A stretch of DNA of 64,000 nt from Parasedimentitalea maritima (lineage in GTDB: Bacteria; Pseudomonadota; Alphaproteobacteria; Rhodobacterales; Rhodobacteraceae). Positions 19,831-29,767 of this stretch are shown here, piece after piece. A program made the position numbers and the translations under genes. Each line of letters opens with the position of its first letter. The first letter of the stretch is position 1. The notes under the pieces are model-generated. The model had not been told where the DNA came from. It saw nothing but the letters and a program-made list of their open reading frames with translations, and did no database searches. The stretch covers positions 186,001 through 250,000 of the forward strand of contig NZ_VAUA01000002.1 of NCBI RefSeq assembly GCF_005771405.1, in the 5' to 3' direction.

Positions 19831-20924
19831 GATTTATCCTTTTCCGCCAACTGTTCGACCAAAGCCACCAAACGCTCAGTGGCGTCGGGAACGCCGACGC
19901 TTAATGCTGCAGCCGACATTTGCAACGCTGCAGTGGGGTTGCTCAAAATGGAGGTAATTTGCTCGGTCAGAGATTGTAGATCAAGCTTGCTTTCCGGGAT
20001 CACAATCGCACCACCAGCATCGATCAATCCACGGGCATTCGCTGTTTGGTGATCCCCCACAGCGGCCGCAAACGGGATCAGCACCGAAGGACGTCCTATC
20101 ACAGAAATGTCCGCCAAAGAAGACGCCCCTGCACGCGAAATCACCAGCTGTGCTTCGCTCATCAGAGTTGGCACATCATGGAAGAAAGGCTGCACATCAG
20201 CATCAATGCCATGTTCGGCATAGAACGCTGTTACGCGCTCGCCGTCTTCATCCCGCGCCTGGTGTGACACGCGAAGATGCTGACGAATGCTTTCCGGTAA
20301 AGCTGAGATTGCGCCTGGCACGACATCACTCAGAACTCGGGCTCCTTGACTGCCTCCCATCACCAGGATCGACATCGGATAGTCCCCTGGCGGAATATAG
20401 GCAGCACCTGCTCGTTCCAGGACGGCGCCGCGCACAGGGTTCCCAACATGTTCACCCAGTACGTCGTCGGGCAGGTCTGTTGGCCAAACACCGCAGGCAA
20501 CACCCGCAACACGTTTTGCAAACAGCTTATTCACCCGACCCAAGACGCCGTTTTGTTCATGGATCATACGCGGCAACCCCATGAGTGTCGCCGCCCCCAG
20601 CGCTGGAATCGAAGGATAGCCACCAAAGCCAATCACTGCGTCGGGCCGATCACGCCGCATTTGCATCACCATGTTCAGCACGCCGCCGACAATCTTTGGG
20701 CCGACCATAGCTTTGGCCAGCACCCCGCCACGGGCAAACGTTGCCGAAGAGACTTCCGTTATTTCTGTGGTGTGCGGAAAGCCGCCTGTGTACCGTGCGC
20801 CACGCGCATCCGTTGACAGTTTGACCCGCCATCCCCTCTTCAGCATCGCTTCCGCCAGGGCTTGTGCCGGGAACATATGCCCACCGGTTCCACCCGCTGC
20901 CATCAATAGCAGTTTCTGTCCCAT
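19827..20924 (-). CDS. murG: Lipid II-forming glycosyltransferase MurG
   Basis: GT28 glycosyltransferase that transfers GlcNAc from UDP-GlcNAc to lipid I on the cytoplasmic face of the inner membrane. The N-terminal glycine-rich loop [15 protein letters not shown] and second loop [11 protein letters not shown], and the C-terminal [11 protein letters not shown] and [11 protein letters not shown], are all intact. Length 365 is normal. Tight coupling: 22 bases after ftsW, four-base overlap with murC. Confidence 0.97.
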   Translation of the reverse strand: MGQKLLLMAAGGTGGHMFPAQALAEAMLKRGWRVKLSTDARGARYTGGFPHTTEITEVSSATFARGGVLAKAMVGPKIVGGVLNMVMQMRRDRPDAVIGFGGYPSIPALGAATLMGLPRMIHEQNGVLGRVNKLFAKRVAGVACGVWPTDLPDDVLGEHVGNPVRGAVLERAGAAYIPPGDYPMSILVMGGSQGARVLSDVVPGAISALPESIRQHLRVSHQARDEDGERVTAFYAEHGIDADVQPFFHDVPTLMSEAQLVISRAGASSLADISVIGRPSVLIPFAAAVGDHQTANARGLIDAGGAIVIPESKLDLQSLTEQITSILSNPTAALQMSAAALSVGVPDATERLVALVEQLAEKDKS

Positions 20925-20946
20925 CCGCCCCAGTATTCCCTAAATA

Positions 20947-22116
20947 TTAGCCGCGTTCGTGTCCACGCAGCAGATCTGCAATTCCGCCCTGCGGACGCGA
21001 GCGGGTAAACGCGAGTAACATGCCCACTGCGATGCCGCCTGCAATCAGTGAAGAGCCGCCATAGCTGACAAACGGCAGCGTCATGCCCTTGGCTGGCAGC
21101 AACCGCACCGCCACCCCCATGTTGATCATCGCCTGAACACCAAACATACAAACCAGCCCGGTACCCGCCAATCGAATAAAGGTATCACGTTCGCGCATCA
21201 GCCGAAACAGCGAGCGCACAACAATAGTTGCATATAGCGATATCAGGATCAGCACCAAGACCAGCCCGTACTCCTCAGCTGCCACAGCAACAATAAAATC
21301 AGTATGCGCATCGGGAAGTGACCATTTCACCTGCCCCTCACCCACGCCAACACCAAACAACCCTCCTTCGCGGATTGCATCAGCGGCATAGCCCAGCTGG
21401 GTAGTTGGATCGACATCGGGGTTCAAAAAGCCATCAATACGACGGGCAAAGTGTTCGGAATTGGCGTAGGCAAACATACCACCCAACACGACAACTGCCG
21501 CCATTGCCACCAGCAGCACCATCGGCGCGCCAGCTACAAAATACATAACACCCCAGCCAAACAGCACCAGACAGGCCTGACCAAAGTCCGGCTGCATCGC
21601 CAGCATCAGGACCACCGTGACGCACAGGCCAAAAGACCACAACTTGCCCGGAGGACCATTGATATGCTGGCTGGCGGCAATCATCCAGGCCGCCACGACG
21701 ACAAACCCGGGTTTTAGAAATTCAGATGGCTGCACCGACGCGAAGCCAAGGCTATACCAACGCACAGCGCCTTTGCCAAAATCGGTACCAAACACCGGCA
21801 GCATCGCCAGTGCCACAAAGGCACAGGCAAATCCAATAACTGCTAATCTGCGCACCAGAGTTGGCGACATCATCGACGTCATCACCATAGCCACCAGCGC
21901 AGCTGAACCAAACACAGCCTGGCGCTGCACATAGTGAAAATTGTCAAAGCCATTGCGCTCGGCCAGCGGGACCGAGGCCGCCAGCCCCAACAACAGACCA
22001 ACAACAAACAGACCCAGAACACAGGACAGAGTCCATTTGTCCACAGTCCGCCACCATTTGGGAAGAGTCGGTTCACCCACATGCGTAGGAACCGCGCCAT
22101 AGACCATCTCAGTCAT
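20947..22116 (-). CDS. ftsW: SEDS peptidoglycan polymerase FtsW
   Basis: Septal glycan polymerase that works with FtsI. About ten membrane spans. Typical SEDS segments are visible: QPSEFLKPGFVVVAAW, MQPDFGQACLV, and the C-terminal KGMTLPFVSYGGSSLI. ATG at 22116 follows the family pattern with a short cytoplasmic N-terminus. In this genome ftsW begins a new block because a plus-strand flavoprotein gene separates it from murD, so a promoter for ftsW-murG-murC must lie in 22117-22247. Confidence 0.95.
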   Translation of the reverse strand: MTEMVYGAVPTHVGEPTLPKWWRTVDKWTLSCVLGLFVVGLLLGLAASVPLAERNGFDNFHYVQRQAVFGSAALVAMVMTSMMSPTLVRRLAVIGFACAFVALAMLPVFGTDFGKGAVRWYSLGFASVQPSEFLKPGFVVVAAWMIAASQHINGPPGKLWSFGLCVTVVLMLAMQPDFGQACLVLFGWGVMYFVAGAPMVLLVAMAAVVVLGGMFAYANSEHFARRIDGFLNPDVDPTTQLGYAADAIREGGLFGVGVGEGQVKWSLPDAHTDFIVAVAAEEYGLVLVLILISLYATIVVRSLFRLMRERDTFIRLAGTGLVCMFGVQAMINMGVAVRLLPAKGMTLPFVSYGGSSLIAGGIAVGMLLAFTRSRPQGGIADLLRGHERG

Positions 22117-22247
22117 GGGAATACCGCCAATCTGTGCCTCATCATCGCCCCGTTTTCGGGGTCTATCTTTCTTTCATACTCTGAAATGGCGAATCAGACC
22201 AGCCTCTTCCTCTTGCTTTTGGCGGGAATCCGCGCCATGGGCTGGCG

Positions 22248-23429
22248 ATGTTGTATCAAACCCTCATACTTGGCGCCGGCGCAGCTGGCATGATGTGCGC
22301 GCGCTATTCAGGCCCTAGCACGCTTGTGATCGACCACGCTCGCAACCCCGGCGAGAAAATTCGCATTTCGGGTGGCGGTCGCTGCAACTTCACCAATATG
22401 TATGCCGAGGCCAAAAACTTCCTGTCCGCCAATCCGCACTTCTGCAAATCCGCATTGGCGCGGTACACCCAATGGGATTTCATCGAGTTGATGGATCAAC
22501 ATGGCATCGCGTGGCATGAGAAAACCCTGGGCCAATTGTTCTGCGATGGGTCGGCCAAACAAGTGGTCGCCATGTTGGCTGGTGAGCTGCAACGCGCTGG
22601 GGCCGAGATGTGGCTGCAGACCTCGGTAATCTCGGTTACGCGCGTTGAGCAAGGGTTTTCTGTCGCTCTGGATCGCGACGGTACACCGCAGACCGTGACC
22701 TGTCGCAATCTGGTACTGGCAACGGGCGGAAAGTCCATTCCCAAGATGGGTTCAACCGGTCTGGCCTATGACATCGCCCGGAAATTTGAGGTGCCCGTCA
22801 TCGATACACGCCCAGGGTTGGTACCCTTCACCTTCGCTGAAGACCGCTTCAAACCGCTGGCAGGGATCGCCCTGCCCTCGCGGCTATCCAATGCGCGAAC
22901 CTCGTTCGACGAAGCGTTGCTGTTCACCCATCGCGGATTGTCCGGGCCAGCGGTGCTGCAGCTGTCATCATATTGGCGTGAAGGTGAAGCGATCAACGTC
23001 AACCTGATCCCGGAACTGCCGCTGTATGAATTGTTGCGCGACCAACGCCAGGCCGAAGGCCGCCGAGATCTGACCACTGAAATGGCGCGTTTACTACCCG
23101 GGCGTCTTGTCGACCACTTAGCAAAAGAGCTGGATCTTCGGGGACGTCTTGCGGATCAATCCGACGCCGCCCTGCAAAAACTCTGCAACCAGTTGTCAAA
23201 TTGGCAACTCACCCCGTCGGGAACCGAAGGCTATCGCACCGCCGAGGTCACACTGGGGGGGATCGATACGGACGCGCTATCTTCCAAAACTATGGAAGCC
23301 AAATCCGTGCCCGGCCTTTATGTCATCGGCGAGGCCGTGGACGTGACTGGCTGGTTGGGGGGCTTCAACTTTCAATGGGCCTGGTCATCAGGTCATGCGG
23401 CGGGCACGGCCATCGCCGACAGCTGCTAA
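22248..23429 (+). CDS. HI0933/BaiN-type flavoprotein (NAD(P)/FAD oxidoreductase)
   Basis: A 393-residue flavoprotein of the HI0933/YhiN/BaiN family. The N-terminal dinucleotide fold ILGAGAAGMMCARYS is followed by the family signature GEKIRISGGGRCNFTN. A second FAD contact LVLATGGKSIPKMGSTG and the C-terminal YVIGEAVDVTGWLGGFNFQWAWSSG are present. The best studied relative reduces bile-acid intermediates, but the substrate of most members is unknown. It is the only plus-strand gene within the dcw cluster, divergent from ftsW and convergent with murD (17 bases between stops). Base composition looks like its neighbours. Confidence 0.92.
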   Translation: MLYQTLILGAGAAGMMCARYSGPSTLVIDHARNPGEKIRISGGGRCNFTNMYAEAKNFLSANPHFCKSALARYTQWDFIELMDQHGIAWHEKTLGQLFCDGSAKQVVAMLAGELQRAGAEMWLQTSVISVTRVEQGFSVALDRDGTPQTVTCRNLVLATGGKSIPKMGSTGLAYDIARKFEVPVIDTRPGLVPFTFAEDRFKPLAGIALPSRLSNARTSFDEALLFTHRGLSGPAVLQLSSYWREGEAINVNLIPELPLYELLRDQRQAEGRRDLTTEMARLLPGRLVDHLAKELDLRGRLADQSDAALQKLCNQLSNWQLTPSGTEGYRTAEVTLGGIDTDALSSKTMEAKSVPGLYVIGEAVDVTGWLGGFNFQWAWSSGHAAGTAIADSC

Positions 23430-23446
23430 CTTCCAGGCCGCTTGCG

Positions 23447-24844
23447 TTAGTCCAACCGCGCCATCACTTCGGCAATGAAATCCTCACCGCGCTTTTCAAA
23501 GCTGTCGTACTGATCAAAACTTGCCGCAGCTGGGGCCAGCAACACCGTCTCGCCCTTTTGCGCATCCGCCATTGCACGTTCAACCGCCACGGCCATGGAT
23601 CCGCAGACTTCAGTCTCCACATCCAGTTGCAACGCGAAATTCGCAGCTTCTCGACCAATTACATAGGCCTTCAGCACGGGCTTCGTGGCCCCCTTTAAAG
23701 CCTCCAGCCCGCCATCCTTCTCTAGCCCACCACAGATCCATCGGACCTTTTTAAATGCACTCAGCGCCTTAGCTGCGCTGTCGACGTTTGTGGCCTTGCT
23801 GTCGTTCACATAGCACACACCATCCTGATCAGCGATAATCTGACTGCGATGTGGCAAGCCGGGATAGGTTTCCAGCGCACCTTCAATCATCCGAGGCGCC
23901 AGACCCAACGTACGTGCCGCCGCATAGGCGGCGCAGGCGTTCTGGTGGTTGTGCGCACCGGGCAGGCCAGTCATATCACGCAGATCAATGGATCCCGCCT
24001 GACGGCCCTTGCGGTACTCGGACAAGAACCCTTTGCGGGCAAAGACATTCCAGCCTACGCCCGCCAGCTTGCGCCCTGCAGACACCCGGATCACCCGGTC
24101 ATCGGCAGCCCCCATGGACATCTGACCAGCAAGAAATACGCCCTCCTCCTCGTCCACACCAATCACGGCACGATCCGGTCCACCCTCGGCGAACAGGCGC
24201 CGTTTGGCAGCGAAGTAGCCACCTAAACCACCGTGGCGATCTAGATGATCGGGACTAAGATTGGTGAATACCGCCACATCCGGCGTCAGCGACCGGGCCA
24301 GCTCGGTCTGGTAACTGGACAACTCCAGAACCACAACGCCGCCCTCTCCGGGAGGGTCAATATCCAGCACGCCGCGACCAATATTGCCGGCCATCTGCAC
24401 CTCTTTGCCCGCACTTTCCAGGATGTGGTGCAGCAGCGCGACGGTGGTGGATTTACCGTTCGAACCGGTCACCGCCACCACCCGTGGCAGGGTTTCAAAA
24501 TTGTCCCACTGAGGAGTGGCTATCGAGCGAAAGAAGAGACCGATATCATTGTCCACCGGCACACCAGCGTCGAGTGCTGCTCGCACCACCGGATTGGGCG
24601 TGGGGTAGAGATGCGGAATACCAGGGGAGACGATCAACGAGGCGACATCGTCAAACGCGCCTTGCTTGTGCAAATCACGGCAAGTAAATCCCTCGCCCTC
24701 AGCCGCCTCACGCGCGGCTGAGTTGTCGTCCCAGCAAATTGGCGTGGCATCCCCCGCGCGCAAAGCCCGTGCTGTTGCAAGGCCGGAGCGCCCCAACCCC
24801 AGAACCGCCACATTGGCCCCTGAAAATCCTTGTACCGGGATCAT
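23447..24844 (-). CDS. murD: UDP-N-acetylmuramoylalanine--D-glutamate ligase MurD
   Basis: Adds D-Glu to UDP-MurNAc-L-Ala. The N-terminal Rossmann-like segment ([19 protein letters not shown]), the ATP loop [16 protein letters not shown], the [11 protein letters not shown] motif and the C-terminal [15 protein letters not shown] are intact. Length 465. Upstream, instead of mraY, lies an insertion with a zinc-ribbon gene and a pseudogene, so murD may have lost its native co-transcription with mraY or rely on read-through. Confidence 0.96.
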   Translation of the reverse strand: MIPVQGFSGANVAVLGLGRSGLATARALRAGDATPICWDDNSAAREAAEGEGFTCRDLHKQGAFDDVASLIVSPGIPHLYPTPNPVVRAALDAGVPVDNDIGLFFRSIATPQWDNFETLPRVVAVTGSNGKSTTVALLHHILESAGKEVQMAGNIGRGVLDIDPPGEGGVVVLELSSYQTELARSLTPDVAVFTNLSPDHLDRHGGLGGYFAAKRRLFAEGGPDRAVIGVDEEEGVFLAGQMSMGAADDRVIRVSAGRKLAGVGWNVFARKGFLSEYRKGRQAGSIDLRDMTGLPGAHNHQNACAAYAAARTLGLAPRMIEGALETYPGLPHRSQIIADQDGVCYVNDSKATNVDSAAKALSAFKKVRWICGGLEKDGGLEALKGATKPVLKAYVIGREAANFALQLDVETEVCGSMAVAVERAMADAQKGETVLLAPAAASFDQYDSFEKRGEDFIAEVMARLD

Positions 24845-24915
24845 TGGCGCGCCCTTTCCTTAACCTTAGAATCCGGCGGCACAGTGCACCGGAGGTGTGG
24901 GAGATTGCAAGCGGG

Positions 24916-25040
24916 CTAGATGGGGCGGGTGACGAGGAAGGTTTCGAGGTTATCCCGCACCGTCACCCTGTTCGGGTGCTCTGCCCCGACGCCGCCTCAA
25001 AAACCACCAACGCCTCGCGATACAGCGGTTCAGCCTCTTT
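24916..25040 (-). pseudogene. Remnant of a kinesin-light-chain type TPR protein, frameshifted
   Basis: On the minus strand 25040-24980 encodes EAEPLYREALVVFEAASG, a typical tetratricopeptide unit. A shift by one base then gives AEHPNRVTVRDNLETF and a short tail to TAG at 24916. Joined, these read as the EHP-x-T-x-x-x-R-x-N-L pattern of kinesin-light-chain/TPR_12 repeats. Upstream the frame is stopped by TAG at 25041-25043. The fragment is about 40 codons long without a start, so it is the decayed 3' end of a larger gene, probably brought in with the neighbouring zinc-ribbon gene. Confidence 0.6.
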
Positions 25041-25089
25041 CTAGCCTCCCGTTTTCTCAGCACATTTTAGGCTGTACTTTGGCACGCTT

Positions 25090-25563
25090 TCATTTTGCGA
25101 TAATGTGCAGTTGGTATTCTGGTCCATCTTCGCCATACAAAATCGCTCCATCGACCAAAATTAAATGCGGATCAGACAGCCTTTCGATTGCTGATCCTTG
25201 GTGTTTGAACTCCCACTTGCAATCTGGACATTTTGGGTTTTCGCCCGGCTTGAACCGTCCACCACAATCGCAGTTTGGCAAAGTTTCTGTGATTTTCTGA
25301 AGTTCGTCGTCGCCGCGTTTTTCCCAAATCAGTTTTTGATCGGATTGCCGGAAAATAGCGTTGTTGCAATCAGAACAATAAAAATGCGGTCCGAGGTCAC
25401 TCATTCCCGATGACCTCCACGCCGGAACGGATTTTGTGCAGTTTGGGCATTCAAAGTCGCCCACATGTGGATTTTCTGCGGCGTGATACTCAACCTGCTT
25501 TAGTTCACTTTTTTTCTGCACGTGTAAGTCGCTCCTGATCAAGCCCTGTATTGAGTGTGGCAA
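25090..25563 (-). CDS. Hypothetical zinc-ribbon protein
   Basis: A 157-residue cytoplasmic protein, not assigned to a known family. It has several paired cysteines: CPNC near residue 39, CSDC near 63, CDCGG near 98 and CPDC near 112, consistent with two zinc ribbons or rubredoxin-like knuckles. The C-terminal 30 residues are hydrophobic and acidic without a membrane span. It lies between mraY and murD, where most relatives have no gene, and its DNA is visibly richer in A and T than the mur genes. These points suggest horizontal acquisition. Function unknown. Confidence 0.72.
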   Translation of the reverse strand: MPHSIQGLIRSDLHVQKKSELKQVEYHAAENPHVGDFECPNCTKSVPAWRSSGMSDLGPHFYCSDCNNAIFRQSDQKLIWEKRGDDELQKITETLPNCDCGGRFKPGENPKCPDCKWEFKHQGSAIERLSDPHLILVDGAILYGEDGPEYQLHIIAK

Positions 25564-25648
25564 CTTTGATTGCTGTTTTCCAACTCAATTGCACACCACC
25601 CTAGCAGTTCACGGAAAAGTTGAAAGCTCAAGGTTCCCTCCTAGGGCA

Positions 25649-25750
25649 GCGCCTGACCTTGGGGAGGTGCAAAGCGCCTTCTCCGTTTTGCCGGAGGCAA
25701 ACTTGCGGCTTGATGGGAAGGTCAGGCGCGGCCCGGCCTGACGGCCGGGC
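25649..25750. repeat. Intergenic palindromic repeat, copy 1
   Basis: A perfect 12-base inverted repeat GCGCCTGACCTT (25649-25660) / AAGGTCAGGCGC (25718-25729) is followed at once by an 8-bp hairpin GCCCGGCC-TGAC-GGCCGGGC (25731-25750). A related element with the same order (CCTGACCTTGGG arm, then a separate small hairpin) lies at 47432-47496. The shared design points to a dispersed REP-like family rather than two independent terminators. It could also end mraY transcription. Confidence 0.6.
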
Positions 25751-25767
25751 TAAACAGTGAAGTCTGA

Positions 25768-26850
25768 CTACCGAACCTTCAGAGTGGCCAGACCTATCAT
25801 CGCCAGGATCAGCGAGATGATCCAGAAGCGGATCACGATGGTCGGCTCAGCCCAACCCTTTTTCTCGTAGTGGTGGTGGATCGGTGCCATCAGGAACACC
25901 CGCTTGCCGGTGCGCTTGTAGTAGAGCACCTGAATAATCACCGACAACGCCTCGACCACGAACAACCCGCCGACAATGGCCAGCACCAGCTCGTGTTTGA
26001 TGACCAGCGCGATGGCGCCCAGTGCACCACCAAGGGCCAGTGATCCGGTGTCCCCCATGAATACAGCCGCAGGCGGGGCATTGTACCACAAAAAGCCAAG
26101 GCCTCCGCCAAAGAGGGCAGCGGTAAAGATCAGGATCTCACCAGTGCCGGGGACATAATGCACGTCTAGGTATTCAGTGAAATCGACGCGACCCACCGCA
26201 TAGGCGATGATACCCAGTGTGGTAGCGGCGATCATCACTGGCATGATGGCCAAGCCGTCCAGACCGTCAGTTAGGTTCACCGCATTGGCGGTACCCACGA
26301 CAACACAGATCGAGAACGGCACGTAGAAGTATCCAAGATTGATCAGCGTGTCTTTGAACACAGGCATCGCCAGCTGGTTTTGCAAGGCTTCGGGGTGATA
26401 GGCCGAGGCCCATAACGCTGCAATTATTGCAATCAGGATCCCTAACAGCAGCCGAACCTTGCCCGGAACGCCAGCAGTGTTTTGTTTAGAGACTTTGGCA
26501 TAGTCATCGGCAAACCCGATCAGGCCAAAGGAAAGCGTGACGAAAAGCACCAACCAGACAAAGGGATTATCCCAGCGCGCCCAGATCAAGGTGGAAGTGA
26601 GCAGCGCTCCAACGATCAACAACCCCCCCATGGTTGGAGTTCCGGCTTTGACAAAATGACCCTCGGGGCCGTCATCGCGGATCGGTTGGCCCTTACCCTG
26701 CTTCTTACGCAGCACATTGATCAGCGGCTTACCAAAGACAAAACCAAAGACCAGCGCTGTCAGGAATGCGCCGCCCGCGCGGAAGGTGATGTAGCGGAAC
26801 AGGTTAAAAAAATCGCCGCCGTCTGATAGCCCGGTGAGCCAATAGAGCAT
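25768..26850 (-). CDS. mraY: Phospho-N-acetylmuramoyl-pentapeptide transferase MraY
   Basis: Ten-span inner-membrane enzyme that makes lipid I from UDP-MurNAc-pentapeptide and undecaprenyl phosphate. Catalytic and substrate motifs are present: GFADDYAKV with the two Asp residues, [22 protein letters not shown] and [12 protein letters not shown]. Length 360 is standard. It follows murF by 18 bases and is the last gene of the promoter-proximal mraZ-mraY block before the inserted region. Confidence 0.97.
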   Translation of the reverse strand: MLYWLTGLSDGGDFFNLFRYITFRAGGAFLTALVFGFVFGKPLINVLRKKQGKGQPIRDDGPEGHFVKAGTPTMGGLLIVGALLTSTLIWARWDNPFVWLVLFVTLSFGLIGFADDYAKVSKQNTAGVPGKVRLLLGILIAIIAALWASAYHPEALQNQLAMPVFKDTLINLGYFYVPFSICVVVGTANAVNLTDGLDGLAIMPVMIAATTLGIIAYAVGRVDFTEYLDVHYVPGTGEILIFTAALFGGGLGFLWYNAPPAAVFMGDTGSLALGGALGAIALVIKHELVLAIVGGLFVVEALSVIIQVLYYKRTGKRVFLMAPIHHHYEKKGWAEPTIVIRFWIISLILAMIGLATLKVR

Positions 26851-26868
26851 ATGAGGTAGTCCTGTTCG

Positions 26869-28272
26869 CTATTTTGAAGTGTCGGATTTAGGGTCGCCAT
26901 GGCCCAATTTGCGGATGGCGTCAACAATCTTGGCCAGCGCAACGCTCAGAGATCCCTTGGCCAGCACAATATCGCCGCTTTGTATCTGATCCGTCAGATC
27001 CGCCACGACCTCCTCACTAGTGCCATACCAGGTGCCACGTTTGCTTTGAGGAAGTGCGGCGTGTAGCTGCTTCATCAGCGGCCCGACGCAATGGATCTGG
27101 TCGATTGTAGTGATCGCCTTCAGTTGGGCCAAAATGACATGAAGTGCCACTTCGTCCGGACCCAGTTCTTTCATATCGCCAAGATAGGCAATCCTACGTC
27201 CCTTGGTGGGTGTTGCTGCTAAGACGTCGAGAGCAGCCACCATTGAGGTCGGGTTGGCGTTATAGCTGTCATCCAGCAGGGTAATCTTGCCCGCACCTAT
27301 TTGGATCTCTTCGCGTGCACCACGCCCTTTGACCGGTGACCACAGTGCCAAGCTGCTCAACGCCTTGTTCAGATCTGCGCCGACGGCAGAAATGCAAGCC
27401 AGTGCGCCCAGAGCGTTCATTGCAAAATGTGCGCCAAGCGATTGAATGTGCAGTTCAATGTCCCGCCCTAATGCCCTCGCATGGGCCAAGGTTTCCTCCC
27501 CTTGGATCTCAACCGAATTGAGCTTGAAGTCTTCGGAACTGGCGCCGAACCACTGCACAGCAACGCCGAGATCCGCCGCAGCTTTTCTCAAGACATCGGC
27601 CTCGACTATATCACCATTCAAAACAGCAACGCCGCCGGGCTCAAGCCCTTGCATTATTGAAGCTTTCTCGCGAGCAATTCCTGCAACATCCTCAAAGGCT
27701 TCCAGATGAACCGCTGCAACGGTTGTGATCATCGCCACATGTGGACGCGCCTGAACAGCAAGTGGCGCAATTTCACCGGGATGGTTCATGCCAATCTCGA
27801 TCACGGCATACTGCGCTTCACGAGGCATCCGCGCCAATGTCAACGGCACACCCCAATGGTTGTTGTAGCTGGCCACAGCCGCATGAGTACGCCCCTGGTC
27901 AGACAAAATCCGTGCCAGCATTTCCTTGGTCGAGGTTTTGCCGACCGAGCCGGTGACAGCAATCACCTTTGCATCGCAACGCGCGCGCGCCGCACGCCCC
28001 AGCGCCTCAAGCCCGCTGAAGACATCATCGACTATCAGCAGTGGCGCATCGGCATCCACCCCATCAGGAATCTGTGAAACCAATGCCGCTCCGGCGCCGC
28101 TGGCCAATGCCTGCGCAACAAACTCGTGACCATCTCGCGCCGCTGTCAACGCAACAAACAGAGCACCGGGTTGCAATGTCCGTGTATCAATCGAGACCCC
28201 ATCAACGCTCCAGTCACCCTGAGCCTGCCCGCCAGTCGCAGCGACTGCTTCTTGCATCGTCCACAGGCTCAT
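26869..28272 (-). CDS. murF: UDP-MurNAc-tripeptide--D-Ala-D-Ala ligase MurF
   Basis: Adds the D-Ala-D-Ala dipeptide to complete the pentapeptide precursor. ATP loop VTGSVGKTSTKEML (about 105-118), the NHWGVPLTLARMP segment and the C-terminal DDSYNANPTSMVAAL mark the family. At 467 residues the length is standard. Its ATG overlaps the murE stop by four bases, so the two are translationally coupled. Confidence 0.97.
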   Translation of the reverse strand: MSLWTMQEAVAATGGQAQGDWSVDGVSIDTRTLQPGALFVALTAARDGHEFVAQALASGAGAALVSQIPDGVDADAPLLIVDDVFSGLEALGRAARARCDAKVIAVTGSVGKTSTKEMLARILSDQGRTHAAVASYNNHWGVPLTLARMPREAQYAVIEIGMNHPGEIAPLAVQARPHVAMITTVAAVHLEAFEDVAGIAREKASIMQGLEPGGVAVLNGDIVEADVLRKAAADLGVAVQWFGASSEDFKLNSVEIQGEETLAHARALGRDIELHIQSLGAHFAMNALGALACISAVGADLNKALSSLALWSPVKGRGAREEIQIGAGKITLLDDSYNANPTSMVAALDVLAATPTKGRRIAYLGDMKELGPDEVALHVILAQLKAITTIDQIHCVGPLMKQLHAALPQSKRGTWYGTSEEVVADLTDQIQSGDIVLAKGSLSVALAKIVDAIRKLGHGDPKSDTSK

Positions 28273-29753
28273 ACCAGCCCTCCATCCAGCGCTGCGACGG
28301 CCATGCTGGCCTGTTCAACATCATCAAAAGGCAAGATGTCATCGCCAACTATCTGACCGCTTTCGTGTCCCTTCCCACAAATCAGCAATGCATCTCCTGG
28401 TGCCAGTACATCGACGCCGCGTAAAATCGCTTCGGCGCGATCTCCCACTTCGATGGCCTCGAGTGCGCCACCTTTAACCGCCGCGCGGATTTCGGCTGGA
28501 TCTTCACTGCGCGGGTTATCGTCAGTAACAATCACCACATCTGCGTTTTCCGCGGCCGCCTGCCCCATCAGAGGGCGCTTGGTTGCGTCCCGGTCGCCGC
28601 CTGCACCAACAATTGCAATCAAGCGCCCCAAAACATGCGGGCGCAGTGCCTTGAGCGCCGTTGCTATGGCATCCGGCGTATGGGCGAAGTCAACAAACAC
28701 CGCAGCACCATTTCCTCGCGTTGCCGCCAACTGCATTCGACCACGTACAGTTTTCAAATGTGGAAGGGTCTCAAACACTCGTTCAGGCATTTCGCCCGAG
28801 GCAATCACCAAGCCACAGGCCAACAGGATGTTTTCTGCCTGAAACCCACCAATAAGGCTTAGCCGCGCCTGATAGGGTTTGTCATGCCAGCTAAACCGCA
28901 TGTCCTGCCCCGAGGCATCAAACCGTTGCCCCATCAGGCTCAAATCTCCCAGACCGCGCCCAACTGTGATCACCTCTTGTCCCCGGGCGCCAGCAACTGC
29001 GCGCATTTCTGCGCCGCGAGGGTCATCGACATTGATCACTGCTACTCCATCATCAGCTAACACCCGACGGAACAGGCCTGCTTTGGCGGCAAAATAGGCT
29101 TCGAACGTATGGTGATAATCCAGATGGTCCTGACTAAAGTTGGTAAAACCTGCGGCTGCCAAACTCACGCCATCCAGACGGCGCTGGTCCAGCCCATGAC
29201 TGGACGCCTCCATTGCGACATGTGTCACACCATGGCCCACTGCTTGCGACAGCGCATCGTGCAAAGTTACGGGGTCAGGTGTGGTATGGGCCAATGGGAA
29301 GCTCCAGGCCCCCTCGACACCTGTGGTACCCAGATTGACCGCCGCATGCCCCAGTTCCTCCCAGATCTGGCGGACAAAACTGGCCACTGAAGTTTTGCCA
29401 TTGGTGCCGGTAACTGCCACAATCGTCTGGGGTTGTGCACCAAACCACAAAGCAGCGGCATAGGCTAAAGTTTGACGGGGATCTTCAACCACAATCAAAG
29501 CGATTGAACTGTTTTGCAGCGTGGCCTCAGCGATTTTGGCCCCATCTGTGTCGGTCAGAATCGCCACAGCGCCTCGGTCTACTGCCCCTGCAATAAACTT
29601 GGCGCCATGCACCACACTGCCGGGAAGCGCTGCGAACAGATAGCCTTCCTGCACTGCGCGGCTGTCGACCGTTACCCCTGTAATGACGGGATCAGCACCG
29701 CCTCGCGCGGTCAACCCTAGTTGGCCGAGGGTTTTCTCGGAGTTTCTGCTCAT
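28269..29753 (-). CDS. murE: UDP-MurNAc-L-Ala-D-Glu--meso-DAP ligase MurE
   Basis: Third amino-acid ligase of the stem peptide. ATP loop VTGTNGKTSVASFV, the TTPDPVTLHDAL segment and the C-terminal DDNPRSEDP are present. The DNPR motif is diagnostic of meso-diaminopimelate specificity, so the cell wall is of the DAP type, as expected for this group. Length 494. Confidence 0.97.
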   Translation of the reverse strand: MSRNSEKTLGQLGLTARGGADPVITGVTVDSRAVQEGYLFAALPGSVVHGAKFIAGAVDRGAVAILTDTDGAKIAEATLQNSSIALIVVEDPRQTLAYAAALWFGAQPQTIVAVTGTNGKTSVASFVRQIWEELGHAAVNLGTTGVEGAWSFPLAHTTPDPVTLHDALSQAVGHGVTHVAMEASSHGLDQRRLDGVSLAAAGFTNFSQDHLDYHHTFEAYFAAKAGLFRRVLADDGVAVINVDDPRGAEMRAVAGARGQEVITVGRGLGDLSLMGQRFDASGQDMRFSWHDKPYQARLSLIGGFQAENILLACGLVIASGEMPERVFETLPHLKTVRGRMQLAATRGNGAAVFVDFAHTPDAIATALKALRPHVLGRLIAIVGAGGDRDATKRPLMGQAAAENADVVIVTDDNPRSEDPAEIRAAVKGGALEAIEVGDRAEAILRGVDVLAPGDALLICGKGHESGQIVGDDILPFDDVEQASMAVAALDGGLV

Positions 29754-29767
29754 AGTGACCTCACCTG

